The notes beneath the pieces are model-generated. The model was not told where the DNA came from. It worked only from the letters and a program-made list of their open reading frames with translations, and ran no database searches. From contig BJGL01000013.1 of the NCBI GenBank assembly GCA_014190475.1, positions 1-43,460 on the forward strand: 43,460 nt of DNA, written 5' to 3'. Below, piece after piece: positions 35,624 through 43,010 of this stretch (the stretch's first letter is position 1; each line of letters begins with the position of its first letter). Position numbers and translations under genes: made by a program. The stretch is from Bacteroidota bacterium. Lineage in GTDB: Bacteria; Bacteroidota; Bacteroidia; Chitinophagales; Chitinophagaceae.

Positions 35624-36625
35624 ATGAAAAGAACGATCATCCTGTTTTTTCTTTTGTTCAGTGGATTGGGCTGGAGCGTCAACGCGCAAACGGATCCGCA
35701 TTTTTCGCAGTTCTATGCTTATCCCCTTGGAATTAATCCAGGCCTAGCGGGAGTGAATGAAGGAGATTTTCGCGCGAATGCTGTTTTCAGAACACAATGG
35801 AGTCAAGTAATGACGCCCTATGTTACAAAGGGATTATCGGCAGATATTGTTACGCCTAAGAATTTGAATTTTGGGATGAACGTACTAGATCAGTCAGCAG
35901 GAAATGGGGGCTACCATTACCAGCATGGATACCTCACCATCGCGTACAGTGGGGTTCGTTTTGGAGAAGATGATAATCAGCAAATCACTTTTGGCATACA
36001 GGTGGGGGCACTGGCCAGAAAATTTGATCCCAGTAATTTTCAATTTGGTGATCAATGGAATTCAATTAGTGGATATGATCCCGGAGTGTCCAGCGCAGAT
36101 CAACTCCAACGAACTTCTTCCAGTGACTTAGATATTGGAGCGGGAGTATCTTATGCGGATGCCCGAGAACTTCGCCCCGTACGTTTTTTTGGGGGCGTGG
36201 CCGCCTTTCATCTGAATCGCCCACAAGACCCTTTTGTTACGCAATCAATTGCTCAATCCTTGCCAATGCGATTTGTTGCCCATGGTGGATTCCAATGGGT
36301 ACTCTCCGAACGACTTTCAATTACGCCGCAGTTTCTACTTGCCAAGCAGGGTACTGCCATGGAGCAGATGGCGGGCTTTTCAATCAGAACGCCATTTGCC
36401 TCTGCTGCTGATTTAGTGGCCGGAGTTAATTATCGTATTAATGATGCACTAGTCCCTTACCTTGGGTTGGGGTACCAGCAGTGGATCTTTGGAATTGCAT
36501 ATGATGTGGCAGCGGGACAAATTGGTAAAGCACTCCCTGGCACTAGTAGTTTGGAGGTTTCTGTTTCTTACACAGGAAGAAAATCTGGCAGGCCGATTCG
36601 GTATCTCTCTTGCCCCCGCTTTTAA
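35624..36625 (+). CDS. PorP/SprF-family T9SS outer membrane protein
   Basis: 333 aa with a signal peptide (MKRTIILFFLLFSGLGWSVN, cleavage near AQT). The mature start DPHFSQFYAYPLGINPGLAG is the family hallmark, followed by FRTQWSQV, FGMNVLDQSAGNGGYH and a beta-barrel body. PorP/SprF proteins are needed, usually one per cargo, for secretion or surface attachment of proteins with type-B C-terminal domains. Location one base downstream of such a cargo supports a dedicated pair. A 7-bp inverted repeat (TTTAAGC 36621-36627, GCTTAAA 36648-36654) brackets its stop codon and may be a weak hairpin. Confidence 0.93.
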   Translation: MKRTIILFFLLFSGLGWSVNAQTDPHFSQFYAYPLGINPGLAGVNEGDFRANAVFRTQWSQVMTPYVTKGLSADIVTPKNLNFGMNVLDQSAGNGGYHYQHGYLTIAYSGVRFGEDDNQQITFGIQVGALARKFDPSNFQFGDQWNSISGYDPGVSSADQLQRTSSSDLDIGAGVSYADARELRPVRFFGGVAAFHLNRPQDPFVTQSIAQSLPMRFVAHGGFQWVLSERLSITPQFLLAKQGTAMEQMAGFSIRTPFASAADLVAGVNYRINDALVPYLGLGYQQWIFGIAYDVAAGQIGKALPGTSSLEVSVSYTGRKSGRPIRYLSCPRF

Positions 36626-36673
36626 GCCTTGTAAATCAGTTTTTTGCGCTTAAATCCCCTAGTCTGCTGCTTG

Positions 36674-36698
36674 CCAAAAAACAGTTTTCATTTTTTGG
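36674..36698. repeat. 8-bp inverted repeat overlapping the rpsL -33 box
   Basis: CCAAAAAA (36674-36681) and TTTTTTGG (36691-36698) with a 9-nt centre. The right arm contains the TTG of the -33 element. It could be a protein-binding palindrome at the promoter or a leftover weak hairpin ending the porP transcript. Confidence 0.4.
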
Positions 36699-36725
36699 TA
36701 GTTCAACGCCTCATCTTTACCTTTG
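36695..36725 (+). promoter_or_regulatory. Strong rpsL-rpsG promoter (TTG / TACCTTTG)
   Basis: TTG (36695-36697) within a T-rich run, 20-bp spacer, and a perfect -7 box TACCTTTG (36718-36725), 24 bp before the rpsL ATG. This is the best-matching housekeeping promoter in the window, as expected for ribosomal protein genes. Confidence 0.8.
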
Positions 36726-36749
36726 CTCTCCCAAAAATAAGGGTCTAGA

Positions 36750-37130
36750 ATGCCTACTATTCAACAGTTAGTAAGAAAAGGACGCGAGATTATCAAGGCG
36801 AAGAGTAAATCAAGAGCGCTTGATCAATGTCCACAGCGCCGTGGTGTTTGCACCAGGGTTTATACCACCACTCCAAAAAAACCAAACTCGGCCCTGCGTA
36901 AAGTGGCTAAAGTTCGTCTCACCAACAAGGTAGAGGTGATTGCCTATATCCCAGGTGAAGGTCATAACCTACAAGAGCACTCCATCGTGTTGATTCGTGG
37001 CGGTCGTGTTAAGGATTTACCGGGTGTTCGTTATCATATTGTTCGTGGTTCACTGGATACTGCCGGTGTAAAGGATCGTAAGAAGAGCCGTTCTAAATAC
37101 GGTACCAAGAAAGAAAAAGCCAAAAAGTAA
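36750..37130 (+). CDS. rpsL: 30S ribosomal protein S12
   Basis: 126 aa, full length; part of the decoding centre. Conserved regions: [69 protein letters not shown] and [12 protein letters not shown]. Both lysines whose change gives streptomycin resistance (in TPKKPN and GGRVKDLPG) are wild type. The aspartate of KDLPG, the site modified by RimO where present, is kept. Basic C-terminal tail. Operon with rpsG 28 bp downstream. Confidence 0.99.
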   Translation: MPTIQQLVRKGREIIKAKSKSRALDQCPQRRGVCTRVYTTTPKKPNSALRKVAKVRLTNKVEVIAYIPGEGHNLQEHSIVLIRGGRVKDLPGVRYHIVRGSLDTAGVKDRKKSRSKYGTKKEKAKK

Positions 37131-37158
37131 TTCAAGAATTTTCTAATAGTACAATACC

Positions 37159-37626
37159 ATGCGTAAAGCACAAGCCAAAAAACTTCCCTTAGCTCCCGAT
37201 CCTCGTTTCAACGATAAACTCGTTACCCGTTTTGTGAACAACTTAATGTGGGAAGGAAAAAAGAGTGGCGCGTTCACTATTTTCTATGCAGCCTTGGAGA
37301 AAGTGGCCAAGCAAACTAGTGAAGATGGATATGAAGTTTGGAAAAAAGCCCTTGCGAACGTAGCTCCCTCCGTAGAGGTGCGTAGCCGTCGTATCGGAGG
37401 TGCAACTTTTCAGATTCCTTCAGAAGTTCGTCCTGATCGTCGTATTTCTCTTAGCATGAAATGGTTGATTCGTTACAGCCGCGAACGTAATGGTCGCAGC
37501 ATGGCGGACAAATTAGCAAATGAAATTGTTGCTGCTAGCAAAGGAGAAGGTGCCGCATTCAAGAAAAAAGAAGATACACATCGTATGGCTGAAGCCAACA
37601 AGGCTTTTGCACACTTCCGTGTTTAA
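37159..37626 (+). CDS. rpsG: 30S ribosomal protein S7
   Basis: 155 aa; binds the 3' major domain of 16S rRNA and starts head assembly. Start [20 protein letters not shown], then [40 protein letters not shown] and the C-terminal [13 protein letters not shown]. Normally fusA follows in this operon; here a strong terminator and convergent genes follow. Confidence 0.99.
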   Translation: MRKAQAKKLPLAPDPRFNDKLVTRFVNNLMWEGKKSGAFTIFYAALEKVAKQTSEDGYEVWKKALANVAPSVEVRSRRIGGATFQIPSEVRPDRRISLSMKWLIRYSRERNGRSMADKLANEIVAASKGEGAAFKKKEDTHRMAEANKAFAHFRV

Positions 37627-37648
37627 TGCTTAATCAAATAGTTCAATG

Positions 37649-37674
37649 AAGCCCCGCTTTGGCGGGGTTTTTTT
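37649..37674 (+). terminator. Intrinsic terminator after rpsG
   Basis: Stem CCCCGC (37652-37657) / GCGGGG (37662-37667) with a TTTG loop, extended by AAG...TTT pairs and followed by a run of seven T (37668-37674). Canonical rho-independent terminator ending the rpsL-rpsG transcript; it touches the stop of the convergent dCMP deaminase gene. Confidence 0.92.
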
Positions 37675-38176
37675 ATACATCTTCCTCTGCAAAGGAGAGC
37701 GTCAGTGAGGATAGGGTAGTGGTAACTTTTCTACAATGTATGCCGGCCGTCTCCAACATTTTTCTGGAAGCTATGGCACTTTCTTGTCCATTGTATTTAT
37801 CGGACAAATAAATCACTTCTTTGATGCCAGCTTGTATGATGGCTTTTGCACATTCATTGCAAGGGAAAAGGGCTGTGTAAATTCTGCAGTCTTGTAAAGA
37901 CATGCCGATATTATTGAGAATTGCATTTAGCTCTGCATGACAGACGTAGGCGTACTTGGTATCCAGAAAACCACCTTGTTTTTCCCAGGGAAATTCATCA
38001 TCGTTACAGCCTGCCGGTAAGCCATTATATCCGGCCCCGACAATTTTATTTTGTGCATTTACGATACAAGCACCAACTTGAGTTCCGGGGTCCTTACTCC
38101 GACAAGCAGACAAGAGGGCAACACCCATAAAATACTCGTCCCAGCTGATGTAAGCTTCTCTTTTTTTAGTGGCCAA
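37673..38176 (-). CDS. dCMP deaminase (ComEB/cytidine deaminase-like zinc enzyme)
   Basis: 167 aa. Deaminates dCMP to dUMP, supplying thymidylate synthesis. Zinc site: CHAELNAIL (His80, catalytic Glu82) and PCNECAKAI (Cys106, Cys109). [22 protein letters not shown] and the lid [15 protein letters not shown] also fit dCMP deaminases. The only start that keeps the [10 protein letters not shown] helix is TTG 38176, which lies inside the last codons of the upstream icd gene (11-bp overlap), so translation is probably coupled to icd. The next ATG (residue 17) would remove conserved sequence. Confidence 0.92.
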   Translation of the reverse strand: MATKKREAYISWDEYFMGVALLSACRSKDPGTQVGACIVNAQNKIVGAGYNGLPAGCNDDEFPWEKQGGFLDTKYAYVCHAELNAILNNIGMSLQDCRIYTALFPCNECAKAIIQAGIKEVIYLSDKYNGQESAIASRKMLETAGIHCRKVTTTLSSLTLSFAEEDV

Positions 38177-39401
38177 GTTTTTGTTGCAGGTTTTGGTTAA
38201 TCGCTTCTAAAAACTCTTCTGTATAGAGATAATGCTCGCCATGTTTCACTTTGTTACCGTGAATACAAACTGCAAGATCTTTGGTCATTTTGCCGGACTC
38301 TACCGTTTCAATACACACCTTCTCCAATACTTCACAAAAATTGATCAAATCAACGTTATTGTCCAATTTACCTCGAAAGGCTAATCCTCTTGTCCAAGCA
38401 AAAATGCTCGCAATTGGGTTAGTACTGGTGGGTTTTCCAGCCTGATGATCGCGATAATGGCGCGTAACTGTACCATGTGCGGCTTCCGCTTCCATGGTTT
38501 TACCATCGGGGGTTATCAACACGGATGTCATTAAGCCAAGTGATCCAAATCCTTGTGCAACGGTGTCGCTTTGTACGTCACCGTCGTAGTTTTTACAGGC
38601 CCATACAAAATTGCCATTCCATTTTAGAGCGCTGGCAACCATATCGTCAATCAATCGATGCTCGTATACGATCCCGGCTGCATCAAATGAGGATTTGAAT
38701 TCCTGTTCAAAGATCTCCTGAAAAATATCTTTGAATCGTCCGTCATATTTTTTCAGGATCGTATTTTTTGTCGATAGATAAAGTGGCCACTTTTTACTTA
38801 GCGCCATATTGAAACAGGAACGTGCAAACCCGCGAATACTTTCTTCGGTATTGTACATCGTCATGGCTACACCATCTCCTTTGAAATTGTAAACTTCCAA
38901 AACTTGTGGTGCGCTTCCATCCTCAGGGGTAAAAGTCATTGTTAACTTTCCTTTTCCCTTGATGACTGTATCAGTGGCGCGGTATTGATCACCGAAGGCG
39001 TGTCTTCCTACTATAATGGGTGCGGTCCAGTTAGTGACCAGCCGCGGAACATTACTGATCACAATGGGTTCTCTGAATACAGTGCCATCCAAAATATTTC
39101 GAATAGTACCGTTGGGGCTCTTCCACATTTGTTTCAGCGAAAATTCTTTTACACGAGCTTCATCGGGAGTAATGGTGGCACATTTGATACCAACACCGTA
39201 TTTTTTAATGGCCTCTGCAGCATCTATGGTAACCTGATCGTTTGTTTGATCTCTATACTCAATACCAAGGTCAAAGTATTTGATGTCTACATCCAGGTAG
39301 GGGGTAATTAATTTGTCTTTGATAAATTTCCAGATGATTCGAGTCATTTCATCGCCATCTAATTCTACTACCGGGTTTTGAACTTTGATTTTTGTTGCCA
39401 T
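38166..39401 (-). CDS. icd: NADP-dependent isocitrate dehydrogenase (eukaryote-like homodimeric type)
   Basis: TCA cycle oxidation of isocitrate to 2-oxoglutarate, 411 aa. It is of the subfamily that includes eukaryotic IDH1/IDH2, not the E. coli Icd type: [79 protein letters not shown] and [12 protein letters not shown]. Start ATG 39401 ([11 protein letters not shown]); the longer frame starts with a TTG. It supplies 2-oxoglutarate and NADPH. It is first in an operon with dCMP deaminase; the ZIP gene lies 44 bp upstream on the same strand. Confidence 0.96.
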   Translation of the reverse strand: MATKIKVQNPVVELDGDEMTRIIWKFIKDKLITPYLDVDIKYFDLGIEYRDQTNDQVTIDAAEAIKKYGVGIKCATITPDEARVKEFSLKQMWKSPNGTIRNILDGTVFREPIVISNVPRLVTNWTAPIIVGRHAFGDQYRATDTVIKGKGKLTMTFTPEDGSAPQVLEVYNFKGDGVAMTMYNTEESIRGFARSCFNMALSKKWPLYLSTKNTILKKYDGRFKDIFQEIFEQEFKSSFDAAGIVYEHRLIDDMVASALKWNGNFVWACKNYDGDVQSDTVAQGFGSLGLMTSVLITPDGKTMEAEAAHGTVTRHYRDHQAGKPTSTNPIASIFAWTRGLAFRGKLDNNVDLINFCEVLEKVCIETVESGKMTKDLAVCIHGNKVKHGEHYLYTEEFLEAINQNLQQKLGH

Positions 39402-39445
39402 ATTTATCAATTATTACTTTAAAATGGAGGCGCAATATACCAACA

Positions 39446-40270
39446 TTAGCCCAACGCTACATCCAGAATCATCATGACTAAAAATCCGAAAATAAAGGCC
39501 AATACTGAGCGGTCGGTGTAGCGGTCCCGCTGGGTCTCGGGTATCACTTCTTCCACCACCACAAAAATCATGGCGCCAGCGGCAAAGGCCAGGGCAAAGG
39601 GAAGGATCGGTTGAACATAGACCACAGCCAATGCGCCAATAACTCCAGCCACGGGTTCAACAATCGCGGAAAGCTGACCATACCAAAAACTCTTGAATCG
39701 GCTCACTCCATTGCGTCGAAGCGGCATGGAAACAGCAATTCCCTCGGGAAAATTTTGGATGCCAATTCCAATGGCTAAAGTAATGGCTCCAATCAGGGAG
39801 GCATTCTCCATGCCCAGCGAGGCTGCACCAAAAAGCACGCCTACGGCAAGTCCTTCCGGGATATTGTGTAGCGTGATAGCCAGAATAAGTAGCGTGGTTT
39901 TATGAAGCTTTGTTTGTACGCCCTCTGTTTCCTCCACGCCAAAATTGATATGTAAGTGAGGGGTGAATTTGTCCAATGTGAAAATAAATAAGGCTCCTGC
40001 TAAAAAACCAACGGCAGCTGGCATCCATTTTAAACCCGGGTACATGGATTCAGACATTTCAATAGCAGGATTTAAAAGCGACCAGAAGCTTGCTGCCACC
40101 ATCACGCCTCCAGTAAATCCCAGCATGGGGTCAAGCAAAGAACGACTCATCGATTTGAAAAAGAATACGAGTGATGCGCCCAGGGCTGTCACTAACCAGG
40201 TAAAAGTGGTAGCTATTAAGGCTGCCCAAATTGGTCCAATCGATGAAAAAAAATGTTGTAATTGTTCCAT
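39446..40270 (-). CDS. ZIP-family metal transporter (GufA-like)
   Basis: 274 aa, about eight transmembrane helices, imports divalent metal such as zinc. Metal-site helices IV and V: TLHNIPEGLAVGVLFGAASL and IGIGIQNFPEGIAVSMPLRR, both typical of the GufA subfamily. A His-containing loop (FTPHLHINFGVEE) lies between helices III and IV. ATG 40270 is the likely start: the longer frame begins with a non-hydrophobic stretch overlapping the divergent lipoprotein gene, and a consensus -7 box (40302-40295) lies just upstream of 40270. Confidence 0.92.
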   Translation of the reverse strand: MEQLQHFFSSIGPIWAALIATTFTWLVTALGASLVFFFKSMSRSLLDPMLGFTGGVMVAASFWSLLNPAIEMSESMYPGLKWMPAAVGFLAGALFIFTLDKFTPHLHINFGVEETEGVQTKLHKTTLLILAITLHNIPEGLAVGVLFGAASLGMENASLIGAITLAIGIGIQNFPEGIAVSMPLRRNGVSRFKSFWYGQLSAIVEPVAGVIGALAVVYVQPILPFALAFAAGAMIFVVVEEVIPETQRDRYTDRSVLAFIFGFLVMMILDVALG

Positions 40271-40294
40271 AGCACCATTCTTCTTACTGCAATG

Positions 40295-40302
40295 CAAAAT
40301 TA
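40295..40302 (-). promoter_or_regulatory. -7 box of the ZIP transporter promoter
   Basis: TAATTTTG on the minus strand is an exact TAnnTTTG match 24 bp before the ATG at 40270. TTTA about 19 bp upstream may serve as a degenerate -33 box. Its position inside the longer open frame supports the shorter start. Confidence 0.6.
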
Positions 40303-40362
40303 CTGATTTGTGTCTAGAGCGTAAAGACTTCCATATCCAAATAAAGGGGTAAATTGAGTCCA

Positions 40363-41325
40363 ATGTTCCAAAGGCAAATTCAACTATTCACCTTCTTTGT
40401 TCTACTACTGATCCTGGGATGTACGGAGAAGAAAAAAATTCTGCTTTCCGGCCAAGAGCCCGTTGCCCTTGCTGATTTCATTTCTTTTTTTACTCCCCTT
40501 CCAAGGCCCGTGACACTTGCAGATTCAATCTTAACAAAAAAGTTTCCTGATTCTCTCGCTATCAGCATTCCCATATTGCAGGGTATTTTACCCGACTCTG
40601 TATTGAAGCCATTCACCAGTAAAAAAGAAAAACCACAGTTTCATGCCATTGGTAAAATTGAAGTGCCCGATGCGGAAACGTATGTTTTAATTCATCATAG
40701 TAGCCGCTCTAAGCGGCTGGTCTGGGTTTTGGTATTTGATAAAGAGTCGGTTTTTCAATCTGCTACCTCATTTTTTTATCCCGTGCCGAAAAAGGGAATT
40801 CAACAATCATTACTCATTGATCGGAAATTCTTATTCTCGCTGTTGCAGCTAAGGAAAAATGCGGATGCTACGATGAGTGAGGGAAAAGCGGTTTACGTGT
40901 ACAATGAAGCCGCTAAGCAGTTTACATTAATTATGACGGAGGCGTTGGAGGACAAAGTGGAGGAATTGATTAATCCTATCGATACACTTCCTGCTACCCG
41001 TAAGTATGCTGCCGATTACACGCAAGGAAAAATGAATCTTGTTTCAATTCGAGACGGACGAAAGCAAGATCGATTTACTTTTTTTATTCATTTTGAAAAA
41101 AGAAATGGGGAGTGCACTGGCGAGTTGAAGGGGGAGGCCTTTTGGAAGTCCCCCACAAAGGCTGAATACAGACAGGCCGGCGACCCCTGTGTACTACAGT
41201 TTATTTTTTCCAGCAATGGGGTTCGCTTGCAGGAACAGAATTGTGGATCTCGACGTAATACAGGATGTTTATTTGATGGTTCATTTGTTCGTAAAAAATC
41301 TTCCCGAGTAAAAAAGAAGAGCTAA
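40363..41325 (+). CDS. Lipoprotein of unknown function
   Basis: 320 aa from ATG 40363, giving signal peptide MFQRQIQLFTFFVLLLILGC with lipobox LILGC (Cys20). A TTG three codons upstream is also in frame. The mature part is mixed alpha/beta with no named motif I recognise; a central VDAETYVLIHH-like strand and a C-terminal pair of cysteine-containing segments (GECTGELKGEAFW, then DPCVLQFIF, EQNCGSRRNTGCLFDGSF) stand out. The latter resembles small beta-barrel lipoproteins but the match is not specific. It ends in a lysine-rich tail. The GT35 gene follows after 29 bp. Confidence 0.8.
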   Translation: MFQRQIQLFTFFVLLLILGCTEKKKILLSGQEPVALADFISFFTPLPRPVTLADSILTKKFPDSLAISIPILQGILPDSVLKPFTSKKEKPQFHAIGKIEVPDAETYVLIHHSSRSKRLVWVLVFDKESVFQSATSFFYPVPKKGIQQSLLIDRKFLFSLLQLRKNADATMSEGKAVYVYNEAAKQFTLIMTEALEDKVEELINPIDTLPATRKYAADYTQGKMNLVSIRDGRKQDRFTFFIHFEKRNGECTGELKGEAFWKSPTKAEYRQAGDPCVLQFIFSSNGVRLQEQNCGSRRNTGCLFDGSFVRKKSSRVKKKS

Positions 41326-41354
41326 ATTGCAGCTTCGTGTAAAAAAGACACATT

Positions 41355-43010
41355 ATGAGTTTTTCTCCTTATAAAGTTCCTTATACCCTTCAAGATCGTT
41401 TCAGTAAAAGCGTGGCCTATTTTTCAATGGAGTTTGCGGTGCATCAGCCATTGAAAATATATAGCGGGGGCTTAGGATTCTTGGCGGGTTCTCACTTGCG
41501 TAGTGCCTATGAATTACAGCAAAACATGATTGGAATTGGCATCCTCTGGAAGTATGGCTACTACGATCAGGCGCGTAATCAGGATCAAACATTAAACGTA
41601 ACCTGGCATGAGAAGGAGTACAGTTTTTTAGAGGATACGGGTATTAAATTTCAGGTCACCATTCATGAACATCCTGTTTGGGTAAAAGCTTTATACCTGA
41701 ATCCAGAAACATTTAAGACGGCTCCTTTATTTCTGTTGACAACTGACCTACCGGAGAATGATTATGTTTCGCAAACTATTACTCACCGGCTTTATGATGC
41801 AAATGTGGCCACCAAGGTTGCCCAATTCATTTTGTTGGGCGTAGGAGGAGCTAAATTAATTGATCTCTTAGGAATGCAGCCGGAGCGCTATCATTTTAAT
41901 GAGGCACATGCAATTTCTGCTGCTTTTTATTTGTATCGAAAATTTGATCAAAATCTGGAAGAAGTAAAAAAGCGTGTTGTATTTACAACGCACACGCCAG
42001 AAGAAGCAGGCAATGAAAAACATGATATTTATCTCTGTTTTCGAATGAGCTATTTCTGCGGCTTATCAGTAGAGGAGGTCAAGTTGTTGATTGGAGACAA
42101 TAGTGACCAATTTAATCACTCATTGGCAGCGCTTCGATTGGCCCGTCTTTCCAATGGGGTTTCAAAATTACACGGCGAAGTATCAAGAAATATGTGGGGG
42201 AAGCAAGAGGGGATTTGTCCTATTATTTCAATTACCAATGCACAGAATTGGCGATACTGGGCGGACAAGCAATTGTATCGCTTTATGGAAGCTGGCGATA
42301 ATTATGGGATGGATGATCGAAAGCACTATTTGAAAAAAAGAGCTTTTGAGATTGTAGCTGATCAAACCGGAAAACTTTTTAATCCTGCTGTATTTACTAT
42401 AGTTTGGGCTCGTCGTTTTGCTGGATACAAACGCGCTGGTTTAATTACCACACACGAGGAGCGGTTTGCCAAATTGATGTCAAATAAGCGTTATCCTGTT
42501 CAATTGATTTGGGCGGGCAAACCTTACCCAATGGATCATCCAGCCATCAGTGAATTCAATCAATTGGTCCATCTTAGTAAGCAACATAAAAACATGGCTG
42601 TATTGATAGGGTACGAACTTACCTTATCCAAACGATTAAAACAGGCGGCTGATTGTTGGCTCAATAATCCTCGCGTTCCCCGGGAAGCGTCAGGAACCAG
42701 TGGAATGACAGCGGCGATGAGTGGAGCCATTAATTTTTCTACTGACGATGGTTGGATCCCAGAGTTTATCAACCACGGGCATAATGGGTTTGTAGTTCCT
42801 AAAGCCGATTATGAAAACATGGCTGTACATGAGCAGGACGAATATGATTTGAATAAACTCTACGATATACTGGAGAACGAAATTCTTCCGCTGTATTACG
42901 ATAATTACGACACCTGGCGGCAGGTAATGAAAAATGGAATGCAAGACGTTCGTTTTGCATTTGACAGCAATCGCATGGCGGAGGAGTATTACAAGCTACT
43001 TTACGCTTGA
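41355..43010 (+). CDS. GT35 alpha-glucan phosphorylase-like protein lacking the PLP lysine
   Basis: 551-aa GT-B protein of the short glycogen/maltodextrin phosphorylase group. N-terminal YFSMEFAVHQPLKIYSGGLG and LAGSHLRSAYEL, HFNEAHA (His180, Glu183), FTTHTPEEAGNEKHD, WARRFAGYKRAG (Arg354, Lys359), WAGKPYPMD (Lys389) and WLNNPRVPREASGTSGM all match. The residue after GTSGM, which in phosphorylases is the lysine that binds pyridoxal phosphate (GTSGMKAALNG), is Thr452 (codon ACA, 42708-42710). The protein is otherwise intact, so it may be a conserved variant: a non-phosphorolytic glycosyltransferase, a regulatory pseudo-enzyme, or an enzyme that holds PLP without a Schiff base. The stop overlaps the ispH stop by 10 bp. 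Confidence 0.85.
   Translation: MSFSPYKVPYTLQDRFSKSVAYFSMEFAVHQPLKIYSGGLGFLAGSHLRSAYELQQNMIGIGILWKYGYYDQARNQDQTLNVTWHEKEYSFLEDTGIKFQVTIHEHPVWVKALYLNPETFKTAPLFLLTTDLPENDYVSQTITHRLYDANVATKVAQFILLGVGGAKLIDLLGMQPERYHFNEAHAISAAFYLYRKFDQNLEEVKKRVVFTTHTPEEAGNEKHDIYLCFRMSYFCGLSVEEVKLLIGDNSDQFNHSLAALRLARLSNGVSKLHGEVSRNMWGKQEGICPIISITNAQNWRYWADKQLYRFMEAGDNYGMDDRKHYLKKRAFEIVADQTGKLFNPAVFTIVWARRFAGYKRAGLITTHEERFAKLMSNKRYPVQLIWAGKPYPMDHPAISEFNQLVHLSKQHKNMAVLIGYELTLSKRLKQAADCWLNNPRVPREASGTSGMTAAMSGAINFSTDDGWIPEFINHGHNGFVVPKADYENMAVHEQDEYDLNKLYDILENEILPLYYDNYDTWRQVMKNGMQDVRFAFDSNRMAEEYYKLLYA

Noticed and set aside
36621-36654. Possible terminator after porP (TTTAAGC ... GCTTAAA)
   Set aside because: Arms are short and AT-rich with a 20-nt loop, and no T run follows; too weak to call a terminator.
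36850-37060. Streptomycin-resistance change in S12
   Set aside because: Both key lysines (in TPKKPN and GGRVKDLPG) are wild type.
40271-40363. N-terminal extension of the ZIP transporter
   Set aside because: The extension overlaps the divergent lipoprotein start, is not membrane-like, and contains the consensus -7 box for the shorter gene.
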